From Chelydra serpentina (Eukaryota; Chordata; Testudines; Chelydridae), in NCBI GenBank assembly GCA_037349315.1, contig JBAIAC010000004.1, positions 34,351,001 through 34,415,000 on the forward strand: a DNA stretch of 64,000 bases, given 5' to 3'. How positions within the stretch are numbered: position 1 is the first letter of the stretch; each line of letters starts with the position of its first letter. Below the pieces are notes generated by a model, which did no database searches, was not told the origin of the DNA, and saw only the letters and a program-made list of their open reading frames with translations. Below, one piece after another: positions 12,395 through 25,520 of the stretch. Position numbers and translations under genes: made by a program.

Positions 12395-15105
12395 AGAACC
12401 CATGCACTTTTAAAAGAGACTTGTTCCAGTATTCCCCTCCCCAACTGTGTACAGTGTGCTGGATATCACGCATAGTTCCACCTCAGTTGTGGCAATTTTT
12501 TTTAGTGGTTATATCTACTTTGGGGATTTTTAAGGCAGTTATCACCACGGTATCAAAGCTCAGGCATTGTAAGTATATACTGCTTCAGAATTCATTGGGA
12601 TGAAAGTGCATCATAGTAACTACTAATTCAGTCCTTAAAACTGCATCTACTACTAGTGATACATTTTCACCCCCACCCTCTGCAATCAAAACACACAGTA
12701 ACAAATAAATAATACTTAACTTGCATGTGTTTTATCTGTTCTTTGTATAGACAAAAAAACTGAAGTTTACATTGTAGTTTTTCTGGTATCTTACACTACC
12801 TCTACATTCACATTTTTTTTTTAATTAAAGACATTGCTGCAACAATAAATAAATTAAACCTTTTAAAAGTTCAGGAATGGGGGAGAAGGCGGCAACAAGG
12901 AAGAAAAATTGATAAATGTTGCCTTCATCCTGACACAGAGTACAGCTTTTAAGATCTTGACTGTTTCAATGAAAACCTGACAGGAGGTCAGCAACCCTAC
13001 ATGTGCCTATGTACATATTGCAGTTTGAGTTTATTCTAACTGTCATAGCTTGTTATGACGGATTTTTCTTTGTGGTTATGCCTGTTAACTACTCCTGCTC
13101 ACAATGTTCTTCATAATGCTCTGGAGAGCTAGCCTATCATTTCAAGTGTGAAGAAATTATAAAGGGGACTATAAAAAATTTCAGAGTATAGGAAATAGAG
13201 GACATTGTAAAATGACTTTCTTTCCTGAGGTGCTCAGTTAAAAAAAGTTTTATGTTTAGCAAGTCAGAAAAAAACTCCCCTTAAAAATTGCACTTCAGAG
13301 TCAGTGTGTTGATGCCATTCAGGGACATGCAGTTTTATTTTGTCAGTTAAAAAAAGTGAATGTATTTTTCCCCCATTAAGGACACATTGAAAGGTAGAAG
13401 AATTGCATAAAAGTGCCATTTTGGCTTAGGTTTTTAATATTGTACATGACAGGGGGTCATTTATTATTATACATTGAAAACCTAAAAATGTACTCAAACA
13501 TGGAAATTTCCATTGTTTTATGCCCTATCTTATGTTTTATGGCCAATTCATTGTATTAGGCTGAATCTCTGGTATATTCTTTGGAAATAAGCATTTGTTT
13601 ATACTCTGTGACTGCAGAACAAGGAATGTACAATTTCATCCTCAGTACAATAATGTGGCCAAAATTACTCAAGTTTGATAGCTCAGGAAATAGTTTTCAA
13701 ACCTGCAATGTGTACCTAAGGGGTTCTCAAATGAATGGATACTGTTGTGTTTGGTGTAATAATATTTACATTTGGAGGCAATTTAGAATACAAGTGCTTC
13801 ATTAAAACAGCTGTACTTCAAACTACAGGGCAAGCGGGGGAGACTCTTCTAAGTTACATAAAGAACTCTATCCATAGTCAGATACCAGTTGCCCTCAGTG
13901 GGTCTGTGCTGATTCCTACAAGCTGAGGAAATGGCCCACAGTCTGTATGGAAGATAGATTCGAGAAAGTCTGTGTGCTTGTATATATGTGTTCTACTATG
14001 TTTGTTAGCTTTGAACTTGAAACAGCTTTGATCTTTTGTGGTGATCTTTCCCTTAGTTAGCCCCTTATAACAATTCCACTCCCAAGAAAGAGAACCTCCA
14101 TTATAGCAGGATTTATTTTACGTTGTCATCATACCAGTATCTGTACAGAGATAATAATTGGTCCACATATTCTGTAGGAGTGATTTATTGAAACATTACC
14201 GGACCAGGGAATCGGTACTACTGGTGGAAGTAGAATGAGTCTTAGTAGCGCTGCATTCAGAATTGCTTCACTTCCAAATATCATGCACTGATCATCAAGC
14301 ATACTGTGTCATGATGAACATTTAAATTAGTTCACTGTAATCAGTGGAATTAGCTGAGGGCAGATGGTGAAGACATAGGATGGCACAGTTTTCTACTACA
14401 TAATAAATACACATGGAGCTTGTCAGTGAAATGAAAGAAAATGTCTTTGGCTTCAAAGAGTTTACGGTCTAGGGTTCTGATCTTGTATATACCCACTGTC
14501 TGAATAATTTTAATTGCATGAGTAGCCCAATTAAAGTCTATGGATAATATCGTGACCTCAATTTTTATGCAGATCTTCCACTGACATTAATGGGGACTTC
14601 TGTACAAAACCGGATGGCATGATATGCCCTAATGGAAATAGTTCCAATGTGTAGTGTTAGCAAGACCAGTTTCTAAATTAGGATGTGACGTGAAAGGTGA
14701 TGGTGACATTGGGCAATATGGGGGTAGGGGACAGGGAGGAGAAGGGGACAGATATAAGGTCTTGAAGTTGCTTAGGTTGGTGTCTTGAAAACTATTTTTT
14801 TAAAGTTATACTTGTGCTAAATAGAGAAAATTAAAGTTATATGCCTCATGAAAGATAGTTAAAAGTGGACACCTGAATTTATAACAGAAACAGACACGCT
14901 AAATATTTGCACTAAGATATTGTAGTCACTATAACTACATAAACGCTAAGATAGAGAGCACTTCTCAACTCTATATAGCATCACTTCTTAGTACTGCACT
15001 GCTGGTCTTGCTGGGGGAGGGCAAAGGTTCAATCTCCCTGCATCCATAGTCTCATATTCCAGAGTGATAGAATACTTGAGTCTCCTGTAAAAGGCCACAG
15101 CTTGA
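12395..15105. other. No gene recognised
   Basis: AT-rich sequence without recognisable repeats or exons. The short frames here (for example 13581-13805) have no domain signature. A self-complementary TCCACTGACATTAATGGGGA motif lies near 14577. Confidence 0.5.
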
Positions 15106-15107
15106 AT

Positions 15108-15330
15108 GGATGGTCTTGTGGTTACAGCACTGGCCTGCAACTCAGGAGACCTGGTTTCAATTCAGTGATCTGCAACACACTTTCTGGATGACCATGGGCA
15201 ACTCACTTAGTCTAGCTGTAAAATTAGGACAATACAAGTTCCTCACAGGGGTGAGGAGCACAAATATATTAAAGATTGTGAGATAATCAGATGCTATGGT
15301 GGCAGGGGCCATAAAAGTATTGAGAGGTGA
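15108..15330 (+). repeat. MIR-like tRNA-derived SINE
   Basis: The order of blocks fits a MIR/CORE-type SINE. A tRNA-like head with GGTTACAGCACTGGCCTG and a B-box-like GGTTTCAATTC comes first. It is followed by GACCATGGGCAACTCACTTAG, CTGTAAAATTAGGACAAT, CCTCACAGGGGTGAGGA and a tail containing ATTGTGAGATAATCAGATGC. The copy is diverged and is not expected to be transcribed. Confidence 0.75.
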
Positions 15331-16097
15331 GTTTTAGATTGTGTAGCAACAGATCACACTACTTGGCAATAGTTCTTATTATAATAAATAAAATTCAATA
15401 AATTCTACTTTAAAATCCAGACTCAAAATAGCCTCCATGATCAGGGACATTATGAATTCTCCAAGTGAAATCTTACCCAACATCGAAGAACAGAACAATG
15501 TGAATGAAATAGATTCCAAACTTGGATAAACATAGCAAGAGAATGGACATGACAGAGCAAAAAGTGAGTGAACTGGGAGACAGAATTTGAAAGACAGGAA
15601 ATTAAAGATTAGAAAAATGTTGATTAAAAAAAAAAAAAAAGTACGAAAGATTTTAGAAAGCCAAATTAGACATTCAAGTCTCAGAATGCTCAGAGTAGAA
15701 GGAGGAACTGAAGAAGGGAGAACAATTGCTTTTGTTCAAAAATTGCTAAATCCCAATTCGTAAGGAGTCAAGAATAAACCTGTTTTTGAATCTAGAATCA
15801 GACTCTGAGCTTCTAACAGCAAGAGCTAAGGAAAATGTACCTCCTTGGTTTCTTATTAAATGCCTGATGTTTAAGATAAGGAGTAAATTCTCAGAGACAC
15901 AAAATGGTGTAGATGGAAAGAGAAATCACTTTTCAAGATAAATAAAATCTATTTTATTTATTCTTTAAAAATAGTTAATTGATGTAAGATACTAATACAA
16001 TAGATTAATGGTAGGAAAAAGTCAAGTAATCTTTTCTACTCATGCATTAGGGAAAATAAAGAAAGGCCTTCTCTAGGATCAAAACTGAATCTGCTTT

Positions 16098-17235
16098 TGT
16101 GATGCTGTATGATTGAATATAACCATTTATATCATTGATATTACCACTCTTAAACAATTGCAACAAATCTCGTACAAAGTATGTCATGTAATATGACAAT
16201 GGAAAAGTTATTATTTGTTAGGTATGATTATCCTGTTTATATGCATGTATCATCTTTGTATCTGAAGTTATGAATATTGGCTATGCACTGGTGTCTTATA
16301 CATGTGCTCTATTCCTGGGTAACACCCACCAGATAAGATTTACATCAAGGCCAGACAGATATGTATTGATGGCCTATCAAAGACACTTAGCTCTCACAAT
16401 GGACCATAGAAGAAATTCATTCTGTCCAGGTAGCTCTTCCTGAGGACTCATCAGCCTCAAAAGGGGCCAATTGCTACCCCTGAGAGTCATCAAGCCATGT
16501 AAGGACACGGGATATGCTCATGTGACCTGGACTCCATCTTGGGCCAGTAACTTTCCACACGCTGGGCTGTGAGCTTTGTTTGAAACAGTAAATTTCCCGG
16601 CAGATGGAAAGAGTATAAAAGACCCCTGAGATCTCAATTTTTCCTCTTTCCTGCCCTGAATATCTGGATTGTGGATTTACAACTAAAAGGAGCATAATGA
16701 ACTATGGACTGAGAAACTTCCAATCTTTTGGAAGTTATCAGAGAGACTTTACAAGCCAGCAGTCTATACTATCACTGCTACACATTTGATATAAGGACTT
16801 TTCAATTATTGTATATATCTGATTAACCATTAACAACTCTTATTATTTCTTTTATTATTAAACCTTTAGCTTTTAGTTACTAAAGGATTGGCACCAGCAT
16901 GATTATTGAGTGAGATCTGAGTTATATATTGATCTGGCTAAGTGGCTGATCTCTTGAGATTGGAAGGACCCTATATTTGATAAATGGCTACTGAAAAGCA
17001 ATTTAATCATAGAGTTCAGTGTCTGGGTGGTGAGACAAGGGATGGAATGCCTAAGGAGACAGCACCTCTGACTTCTTGTTAACTAGTGTGGTGAGACAGA
17101 AGTTTACTTTTGTCACTGGCTTGGTATAATCTAACGATAGAATAACCACCAGTTTGGGGGTGAATCTGCCCTATTTCTCAGCAATTTGCCCTGAGTCTGG
17201 AATTCTCAGGTGTGTCCCACTGAGGCATGGTGACA
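16098..17235 (+). repeat. Candidate LTR-like dispersed repeat
   Basis: About 1.1 kb with an LTR-like arrangement. A TATA-like GAGTATAAAAGACCCC lies at about 16609, with a poly(A)-signal-like ATTATTAAACC at about 16853 and a GT-rich downstream section ending near GGCATGGTGACA. I recall similar turtle repeats with the block CTTTTAGTTACTAAAGG, but I found no second copy in the window, no clear target duplication and no internal coding region. The class and exact ends are therefore inferred. Confidence 0.4.
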
Positions 17236-17471
17236 ACCTTTCAAAGAAGCCCACCTAATAAAACTTGAACCCAAACAATTGCTATGGGAAAAATACAGAT
17301 TTCCATATCTAGATCAGGTGGAAAAAATGGAATTTTCAGACTAATCCTGCTAGGTGCTGAACACCCTTCACTCACTGAATGGGAGAGGAGCAGAGGGTAC
17401 ACCACACTTCATAGGATCAGGATAACTGAGTTAAATTTGGGAAATGTTTATTGCAACCTGATCATATAAAG

Positions 17472-17876
17472 CAGTGCCTCTCAACCTTTCCAGACTACTG
17501 TACCCCTTTCAGAAATCTGATTTGTCTTGCATATCCCAAGTTACACCTCACTTAAAAACTACTTGCTTACAAAAATCAGACATAAAAACACACACAAGAA
17601 AGTGTCACAGCACACTATTACTGAAAAAAATGCTTACTTCCTCATTTTTACCATATTATAAATTAGAATATAAATATTGTACTTACATTTCAGTGTATAT
17701 TATATAGACAAGTATAAACATATCATTCTATGAAATTGTAGCCTGCACCGACTTCGCTAATGCTTTTTATGTAGCATGTTGTAAAACTAGGCAAATATCT
17801 GGATGAGTTGGTGTATCCCCTGGAAGACCTCTTCGTACCCCTCAGGGGTAAGCATACCGCTGGTTGAGAACCACTA
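17472..17876 (+). mobile_element. hAT-type MITE, family with CAGTGGTTCTCAA ends, copy 1
   Basis: Begins CAGTGCCTCTCAACC and ends GGTTGAGAACCACTA, near-perfect inverted termini. Flanking octamers ATATAAAG and CTAGAAGG agree at 5 of 8 positions, a decayed hAT target duplication. Internal blocks such as ACAAAAATCAGACATAAAAA and GCTTTTTATGTAGC are shared with the copies at 30192-30776 and 62391-62781. There is no coding capacity, so it is non-autonomous. Confidence 0.85.
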
Positions 17877-18790
17877 CTAGAAGGCATTGATCTCCTTCAC
17901 CTTCCATTGACTGTAATGGAAACAGACGGTGCCCAGTACCTGTTAGGAGTGCCGTTGGAAAGCCCATGTGAGTACACTCATGTTGATGGGACTACTAATA
18001 CGACTTTGTAGGATCTGGCTGGTGCTGTTCTCAGAAGGAGACTAGAGAAAAATCTGCTTCCCACATGACTAAATTCTGTTTCTTACTTGGTTAAATACAA
18101 GTCCCATTAATTTTGGAAATACTTAATATAATTATAGAATTATTGCAGAATCTTGCAAAAAGATGCAGAATGAGGAGATTCTTTAGTCAGGGAACGTGGC
18201 TTTGTCCATATCCAGTTAGTTTAATTACTGGCTAGTAATAGGCTTATTACTCACAGATTTGAGCCTTCTTCTGAGTCTGGTAATCCAAGTATTCCTCTTA
18301 TGAATCAATACAGAGACCTTTTCAGTCGTGTTATTCTAGCTGCCAGAAACATGACAAGTAGGGCGCAGAAGATAACTACAATGAAGTTGGAGAATTAAGA
18401 GATCCACAGAGCACTGTCTCTCCCAACAATGGACAAATCTATATCGGGCTAAATTGTGGCTTTGCCTCAAGCACGGCTTATGGGGTCACACCTAGTCACA
18501 TCAGAGAAGGAATGTGCCTGATAGGGGGAGTCAAGGAGGCAGTTTTACCTTTCAAATTGCGATGCTTGGACACCCATTTATCGGTGCTCACATTTGATTG
18601 TGTAGTGTGCACAAAGGTGCTGGCCATAATCCTCCTTGCCTGCTCTCCATCCACTTGCTCAGGGTGTGTATGTGTGTACATGTAACCCACATACCTCCTG
18701 GGTGTGGTGCTCTGTCCCATCTAGTGGCAGTGAGACCACTTAGAGGGATAAAATGAGCCTGCTCCACAGCCTTAGCTAACAGCCTGTTGG
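17877..18790. other. No gene recognised
   Basis: AT-rich sequence with a self-complementary TTCCATTGACTGTAATGGAA at about 17902. No transposon ends or conserved protein were seen. Confidence 0.45.
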
Positions 18791-18890
18791 CTTTTATCTC
18801 ATGCTGTAGAGGCTCATGCACTAAGCTCCAGAGGTCCCTGGTTCAATTCTGCCCACTGACAACCGGGGTCTGCCGGTGTTACATACACAC
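18790..18890 (+). repeat. tRNA-like SINE segment
   Basis: Contains an A-box-like stretch around CTCATGCTGTAGAGGCTCATG and a B-box-like GTCCCTGGTTCAATTCTG (18834-18851), followed by a hairpin-forming GACAACCGGGGTCTGCCGG. The arrangement fits the head of a tRNA-derived SINE. No intact cloverleaf is present, so this is not a functional tRNA gene. Confidence 0.45.
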
Positions 18891-19424
18891 CCAAGTACAC
18901 AGGGCCCACTTCTGTAAACCCATACCCAAAAGGGGGGAGGGTCCTTGTTCCTCCTTATGCCTGTGAGCAAGTGCATAGTCCACATCACAATCTAGTTCAG
19001 TCTTTACTGACAGCCCATCAAGGTTACAATACTATCTGCATTCCTTTTTTTAAATACATGGGTTGAAAGGAAGCTCCACAAGGCTGCTGTGCAATAAGTA
19101 GTGGGAGTAGAAGTGCTGGCACAAATGGAGTGCTACCAAGATGCTCCCCCCACCCACACCCAGGAGCAATTTGTCCCACAGGCAGCAGGAGGAGCCAGGG
19201 CCTTCCCTTTTCATGTGTGGTGAGAGAGTAAGAGAAAGAGTATGCTGCCCCCCCTTCAAGGAATGTGTGCACTACCACATGCTGTGCCCCTTCATGGAAC
19301 TTGTGTGCTTACCCCTGAGCCCAGAGGAGACAATCTAACCGTGTATGATGCAAGATAATGCTTTGCATGTACATAGTTTCTCTCATTCAGGGATCTCATA
19401 GCCCTTTGAAAATATTAGTGATTT

Positions 19425-19500
19425 GTGAACAGAATCTGGATCTCCTGACTCCCAGTGCTATACACTAATCATTAGACCACACTCCTTTCTTTCTCTGGCT
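19425..19500 (-). repeat. tRNA-like SINE head, reverse
   Basis: The minus strand reads like a tRNA-derived head: an A-box-like TAATGATTAGTGTATAGCAC followed by GGAGTCAGGAGATCC. Only the head is recognisable. It is related in layout to the tRNA-like heads at 15108 and 25127. Confidence 0.4.
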
Positions 19501-19734
19501 ATACTACAAGTTAGGGATAATATTGGCCCCAAGTGCTTCTATACAGGCTAGTCAAAATGGACATTCTTATTTCTAGAAGGCTCTTTGGCCAGTATGCTTC
19601 TTGAGATGGTGGAAGACAGGCTCCTGCAGTTTGCAGGTTTCCCACTATCTGCTGCAAGGTTTTCACAAAGTGTTAAAGCTATAACTGCATTCCCTGCCAT
19701 AACAAATATAAATACACAAGGAACATTTGAGAGA

Positions 19735-20000
19735 TAAGGTGTTTCAGCACTCTGAGGCTTGTCCTATTGAATACATTATTTCTCCAAGGACTGCATCTAA
19801 TTGCATCTTGAATGACTGCAATATCTCTGCTTCAAGAGCTTTGTCTGGCAGGCCATTCCATCACATATGGTATTAATCGGAGGCGAAGTGTCTTTTTCTG
19901 TGTCTGTTCTGATAAAGTGTTTTTAACCTCTCTTTATGCCTTCTCATCCTATCCTCTCATCTGTGCTAAAAGCAATAAGTTGTGTATGTAATATATAAGC
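19735..20000 (-). mobile_element. Possible old CR1/L3-like LINE fragment, reverse
   Basis: Blocks such as CTGGCAGGCCATTCCATCAC and CTTCTCATCCTATCCTCTC resemble the 3' UTR side of reversed CR1-type LINEs, as at 59880-60130. The match is weak and there is no ORF. The remaining sequence to 20780 shows nothing recognisable. Confidence 0.35.
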
Positions 20001-20783
20001 ATATTTTACACAAACCTGTCAACCAGAAAATCAAGGATAGTCAGTCAGGCTAGAACAAGGGATCCTGCAATAACTGCTGCACCATGTATTAACAGATGCT
20101 GGGTTCTGGGTAACAAGTTGCTGAGAACCAGATACACTAGGGAATGAGTAAATGCTGGACTGTCCTCCTGTGTTTTTAAGGTGCCTAGTTCAACGTACGG
20201 TATTACTGCTGTAGAATTAATAATTCAGATCATCAACCTGCCAATCCAGGATTATTCCCTCCAGCACATTTCCTAGTACTTTGTTCAGCCTAGTTTTAAA
20301 TATTCCAAACCACGAGTATACTCACATTTCCTCAAAATCATACACAAGAGGTTAAAGCAAAAGCAAAACCAAAAAGCCCTACCTGTTGCATAAAGGTTTA
20401 GCATCAATGATGTATTGTGCATGTGTAATTTAAATGAGATCATATTTCAATTAGACTTGGTCTAGTTTAGATCGTAAACCCTTCAGAACAGGATTCTGTT
20501 GTAAGTATTCACAGTTCACTTCAACCACATGAACAGCCCTGATACTCTGAGGCCAAGGGAAAACAGAACCAGGGCCTCACAACTGGGGAAGTTCTTCATT
20601 CCTTTCCCTGTGAGGCCTGGGGAAGGAAATACAAGGACTTCCCCACCCCTTCAAATAAACAAAGGAGAGGGCAGGTTAAGACCCCTTCAAAAACCGACCC
20701 TGAAATAGATTCTAGTAGCAGTTGACCCAAATTCAGTTCTGAACTTTGGGGTCGCATGGATCCCCTCTTTATACTAGGAATTA

Positions 20784-20906
20784 GGGTGACCAGACAAAAA
20801 ATGTGAAAAATCAGGACAGGGGGTGGTGGGGGGTAATAGGAACCTATATAAGAAAAAGACCCCAAAATCGGAACTGTCCCTATAAAATCAGGATATCTGG
20901 TCACCC
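20784..20906. mobile_element. Short TA-flanked MITE
   Basis: A 123-bp element with perfect 12-bp inverted ends, GGGTGACCAGAC/AGATATCTGGTCACCC in outline, flanked by TA on both sides (20782-20783 and 20907-20908). The interior reads AAATCAGGACAGGGGGTGG and GAAAAAGACCCCAAAATC. TA flanks fit Tc1/mariner-type insertion, but the terminal motif alone does not prove the superfamily. A few bases of a second copy of the end (GGATATCTGGTTACC) follow directly. Confidence 0.7.
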
Positions 20907-20909
20907 TAG

Positions 20910-22865
20910 GATATCTGGTTACCTTTGACACACTCCTCCCTCCACGCAGCAATTGCATATACATTTTACTCACCAAATTAATATGAAATTGGATAGGTTT
21001 CCATCCTTGGTGTTTCTGCTGCAAACCTATCACTGAAATCTAGGGTTGTTTTTTGTAAGATAACTATTTTATACATCCCAACCTGTTCCAACAGGTTGAA
21101 CTCTAGTCCAGGCTCCTTACCAGGTTGCTGGAGCAACATGGAGCACATCCAAGTGCTGGAGATCATCCAAGATGGCCACCACTATCATATCGGGAAGCAA
21201 AGGTGTTCACTAGCAAGCTGCATCATGATCATCTGCCAAACAAACAGCAACCATCTTGAAGTTGTTACTTGGGTGTGTTGCTTGGCTATACCTGGGTTTC
21301 CTTATGGTGCTGCCCATCATTGAGCTCTACAGTCACCTAGTCAGCTCTTAGTTATATAAAAATACTGAGTGCTTTGTTCTGTGTAGTTTCATCGTATTTT
21401 GAAATGAATGTTCTGTTGCATGACTGTGTAGATAAGGAAAAAAATCTCCATTTTTCTTATTACCCTTTCTTTGTTTATTCTTCTCTCTTTCCTTCCCCCA
21501 TGGTTTTGGGGACCTATGCAGGGGTCTATGGAGTCTGTGTGTTAATCTAGCATTTGTGGACTGTTCGTGCCTTTTATTTAAGAGGGAAGACGGGTTGTAT
21601 TCGTGCCTCATGGAGGTGAAGAGTATGTAGTGGGACTGCAGAGGGTGCACCTGTCTAGCTAGTGGATGATGGCCCCTGGTGGAGTGTTCAGAGATTGACC
21701 AGAATACTTAAACTATTTCATTAAGGGAAAAGGATCCAAGATATTTTCAAGTTATGTGCCAACAAAAATGTGGGTGTATTCAGGCAGTGCTGAGTGTGTA
21801 GCTCAGCAATTAATTACATTCAGAAGTAATGAATTCATCTTGTTATAGAGCAGATGGCATCACTGACTTCTCTATTACCTACCTAAGAGCCTCCCATCAG
21901 CTTGTGCCACAGACGATGTTAGCACCATGCAGGGTTGAACTAGTTGCTGTAGAGATAATGCTGCTGATTCTAAGAATACCCACAGAAGAGCTACAGGTTG
22001 CAGGAGGGGACTGCAGCCACCAACACATCTGACACACAAGGCAGGTGCAGAAGAAACATGTTTCTCATGCCACCAAAAAATTTACATACAGCTTCTGACA
22101 CTGGGTGGTGAGTGGGAAGAAAGTATATCTGAGCGGCTTGTAGGTCAGTCACAGTGATTCTACCCAAACAGCTAAATTCCTCCTTCCCCCACCAGAGCCA
22201 TGAGCGATAGCTTTACTCTCCCAGTCATCTTTACTTCATTCCTGGGGTGACAGCATTTTGCCTAGCAGAGAGTAATATCTGGTTTAAGAACACTATGGCA
22301 CTCCACACAGCACAACAAAACACTCACCAGTAAAACTGACTGTTATTAATACACCAAAACAAGAGGAAGGCATTATTTTGTTTGTACAGGGATAGATTCT
22401 GTCACCTTTACTGACACTGAGCTGTTATTGACATCTTTGGGACTGCTCAGAGTAAGGAACTAATGAAGGTGAAAAAGGGTGGAAGAATCTGGCCCTACGT
22501 GAATTTGCTAAATAATCTAAAAAGGTATAAAGGATAGTATCTAGCACAGTGAGAGAACCCCACAAGATGCTGGAAGTGCTCCAGGGCCCCAAATCCAAAC
22601 ATAACAAATACTCAGCTGTTCAGTGAGGAGGGAGCTCTCATACAGGGAGGCGGTTACAGATATAAAGGGAGCATGAAGGAAGGATCCCATGAAGTAGAAA
22701 AAGGAAACTGGCAAAGTCCAAAATCTGGTTGTCTTGGACCAAAAAAAAAAAAAAAAAAGGAAAGAGAAAGCACCTGCAAGGGCTGCATTTTCAGAACTAT
22801 CCAGCTAACCACTGCACAAACCCCAGCTTCACATAACTAATTTAAGTAGCCAGTTTTTTCCCTTC
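20910..22865. other. No gene recognised
   Basis: No clear exon, RNA gene or transposon ends. A run of 18 or more A residues lies at about 22741-22758. The open frame at 20596-21033 on the minus strand overlaps the MITE and has no domain. Confidence 0.45.
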
Positions 22866-22867
22866 AA

Positions 22868-22986
22868 ATTTGGCCCAGAATGTTTACAGGAGTGGGTGGG
22901 TGAGGTTCTGTGGCCTGTAGTGTGCAGGAGGTCAGACTATATCAGCTTAATGGTCCCTTCTGACCTTAAAGTCTATGAGTCTATGT
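22868..22986 (+). mobile_element. CR1 LINE 3' terminus
   Basis: Reads into GTGCAGGAGGTCAGACTATA, AATGGTCCCTTCTGACCTT and AAAGTCTATGAGTCTATG. The last is a short direct repeat typical of CR1 tails. Only the extreme 3' end is present. Confidence 0.7.
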
Positions 22987-22989
22987 GGA

Positions 22990-23985
22990 GAGGATACAAA
23001 ACTCAAGAGCATCCCTAAAAATAAAAAATACCACGTTTCGGAAGGATGAGTGTGGGGGCGGGTGTAGGAAGAAGTGAACAAGGCAGTGTATTTTGTGTCT
23101 GCTGACTCTCTGAGGTGTGTGGCATGACAGAGTGGGTGCAGGTGATATCCAGGGAACCCCTTCCTAATACAGAACACAAGTGGCAGGAAAAAGGTTTAAA
23201 AGGATAAGCCAGAATCCAGAGATCTGAAACAGTGAAATTTAACTCAATTTGGTGAAGTGAGACATACAGCCTTGTGCAGGTGTGATGGCTTCCAGCCTGG
23301 TTGACACACCAGGGACTGCCTGGGGAACTTCAGAACTACAAGCATAAGCTGATACAGCTTGACATAAAGGGTCAGATTCTTAACTGGGGGCAGTAACAAC
23401 TCATAGCCTCTGTGAATTGGCACAGCTCAGAAGCACGTACTCACCAGTGAGCTACAGAGCTGCTACAGTGTGAATTTCACTGTGATCAAGTGAAATTAAT
23501 TGTTTGCTTCTTGGAACAGCTAGTTCTCTAGAGCACACAAGAGACGCTATTCTCAACATAGTCTTAAGTAATACACGGCAGTTAAGACATAACAGTAACT
23601 GAACCAGAAAGTAACTGTCACTACACTATAATTAGGTTCAACGTTCTTGGAGGTGGTAAAGTACCAAAAAGGTGACACTAAACTTCAGAAACAAAAATTT
23701 CAATACAATGAGGCAAACTATATTTTTGCCTTTAAGGCCTTTTTAAAAAGGAGTAAAATCCTGCATTGATACTATTTAAGAAAAACCACCACAGATTCTC
23801 AAAGGGCATGCATACTTCTAAAGAAAAGGGGGATCCAGGAGGCAAGAAGTAAATCAATATAGCTAAAATGGCAGAGACTGAGAGGTTGAGTCAAATAGAG
23901 ATCTTCCCAAACCTTGACATCTAAACACTGGTGAAGCAAAAAAAACAGGAGCATAAATTGCAGCAGGCAACATGCAAGGAGGCAA
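22990..23985. other. No gene recognised
   Basis: No recognisable repeat ends or conserved frames. The sequence is mixed in composition, with a GT-rich patch near 23040-23070. Confidence 0.4.
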
Positions 23986-23989
23986 TTAA

Positions 23990-24488
23990 GAGACCTAAGG
24001 TAGATTTCAAAGAGCAAACAGCCAAAGGTATAAATACAAGCTTTCAGTATATCAGATGCTTGAAGCCTGGAGAAGAATCAATGGGTCTGATGGACCACCA
24101 GAGATTAAAAGGAGTTAGAGAAAGATCAGGACATTGGTGAGGAGCTAGATTATAGCTTTGTATCAATCTTCACAATAAAGGATGGAGATTCCCATCCAGA
24201 ACCTGCTCTTTTCTGGTGATACAGAGGAGGACACAGAAGCCAAGAACACAGCAAGCTTCAAAGAAATATTTGATATTTATATAGATAACATGAAAATCCA
24301 GAGTTATAATCATGCTAATAAAGGCTTCTCTATTAGAAATTAGGATAAAACCTTTCTGGGGGCAGATTATCCCACATCTGCCTGCAGGAGGGTTTCTAGC
24401 ATCCACTGCTGGCCACTGTTGGAGACAGAACACTGGAATAGATGCACCATGGGTCTGATCCAGTACTGAAGTTCTCATGTTCCTTATA
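23990..24488 (+). mobile_element. CR1 LINE fragment, internally deleted
   Basis: The portion around 24060-24190 resembles the ORF2 interior of CR1 (endonuclease to RT linker, decayed). The tail at 24360-24488 (GGCAGATTATCCCACATC, CTGGCCACTGTTGGAGACAG, GTCTGATCCAGTACTG, TTCTCATGTTCC) is a CR1 3' end like those at 49640-49740 and, reversed, at 5264-5400. Nothing in it is translatable beyond short pieces. Confidence 0.65.
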
Positions 24489-24489
24489 T

Positions 24490-25100
24490 ACGTGATTGAA
24501 ATGCCAGAAGAGGTGGTACTGGATGCAGGCCTAATTTGACATTATTATAACCTAATTTCTCAGTGAGCATGATTGGGAGGTGAAAAGAAGATTAAGTGCA
24601 TACCAACCATTAGGCTGGAGTCAGTCTATCTAAGATAAGCAGGAAGACCCTTGTACTAGAGACAGTGGACAAGATAAACCTAGGATAGAGAGAATATGTT
24701 ATATGTAGCCAGAGCATGCAGTATGGGGATTGGTTCCTGAAAAGTAATCAAGCCAATCATGAAGCAAGTTATGCAACAGAGAGTCAGGAATGCAGGTGTT
24801 CGTAAAGATCTATAGAAGGAAAAGTTTGTGTGTGTAACTTTGGATTTGATGTGTACCTTGCATCACCCCTGTGTTTGAGTCTGGCCAGCTTGGCATACAG
24901 CAACACTATGCCAAATAAAGGTACCTGAGTCATGAATTCTGGAGTTGAACTGAGTTTTTGGGAACAGAGTGGAAAAGAGCCTCGGAGGATCCCAAAACTG
25001 AAATAAATGGTTCATTTTAAAAGCATTAAGTCAAGATGGTATATACCCAAGAATTCTGAAGGAATTTTAGTAGACAGATAATCTATCAGTCAGTGGACCA
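24490..25100. other. Unassigned; possible LTR-like block with AATAAA
   Basis: Around 24840-24960 the series CACCCCTGTGTTTGAGTC, CAACACTATGCCAAATAAAG and GGTACCTGAGTCATG looks like a poly(A) signal followed by a U5-like region. No paired LTR, target duplication or coding region was found, so this is only a possibility. Confidence 0.25.
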
Positions 25101-25109
25101 CAGAAGGAG

Positions 25110-25520
25110 ACTGATTCTTTAGGCTGGTGGCTAGGACACTCACTTGGGATATGGGAGACCTAGACTCTCAAATCCCTGCTCCAAAGTGGGAATTCAAAGT
25201 TGTATCTCCCACACCTCAGGTGAGAGTTCTAACCACTGGGGTACTGGGTATAAAAGAAGGGGGCACTAATTTCTCTTCCTTGGTTGTGTGTATAGCACCT
25301 AACTCCCCTTTTCAATTTATTCTGAAATATCAAAACCTTTTAAAAAATGACAAAATGAACCATCTTGATATTTCCCCTCAAATTTTCTTTAACGGAAACA
25401 ATTTGCTGAAATCGACATCAATTCACAAAATGCTTTGGTCAACCTGAAACTGTGTTTTTGGGCAAAAAAAGTTTGGGCCAAAAAAATTCACCCACCTCCA
25501 AAAAAACCCCAGAACATTCT
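25110..25520 (+). repeat. Composite repeat: tRNA-like foldback head plus T/A-rich body
   Basis: At 25115-25250 one arm reads GGCTGGTGGCTAGGACACTC with GGGAGACCTAGACTCTCAAA, and the other arm returns as GTATCTCCCACACCTCAGG with AGAGTTCTAACCACTGGGG, so the head can fold back on itself. The first arm looks like a tRNA A-box/B-box region. A TTTC/GAAA-rich body follows (TTCAATTTATTCTGAAATATC, AAAAAATGACAAAATGAACC). The same order recurs at 59180-59640, where the foldback is cleaner. Confidence 0.5.
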
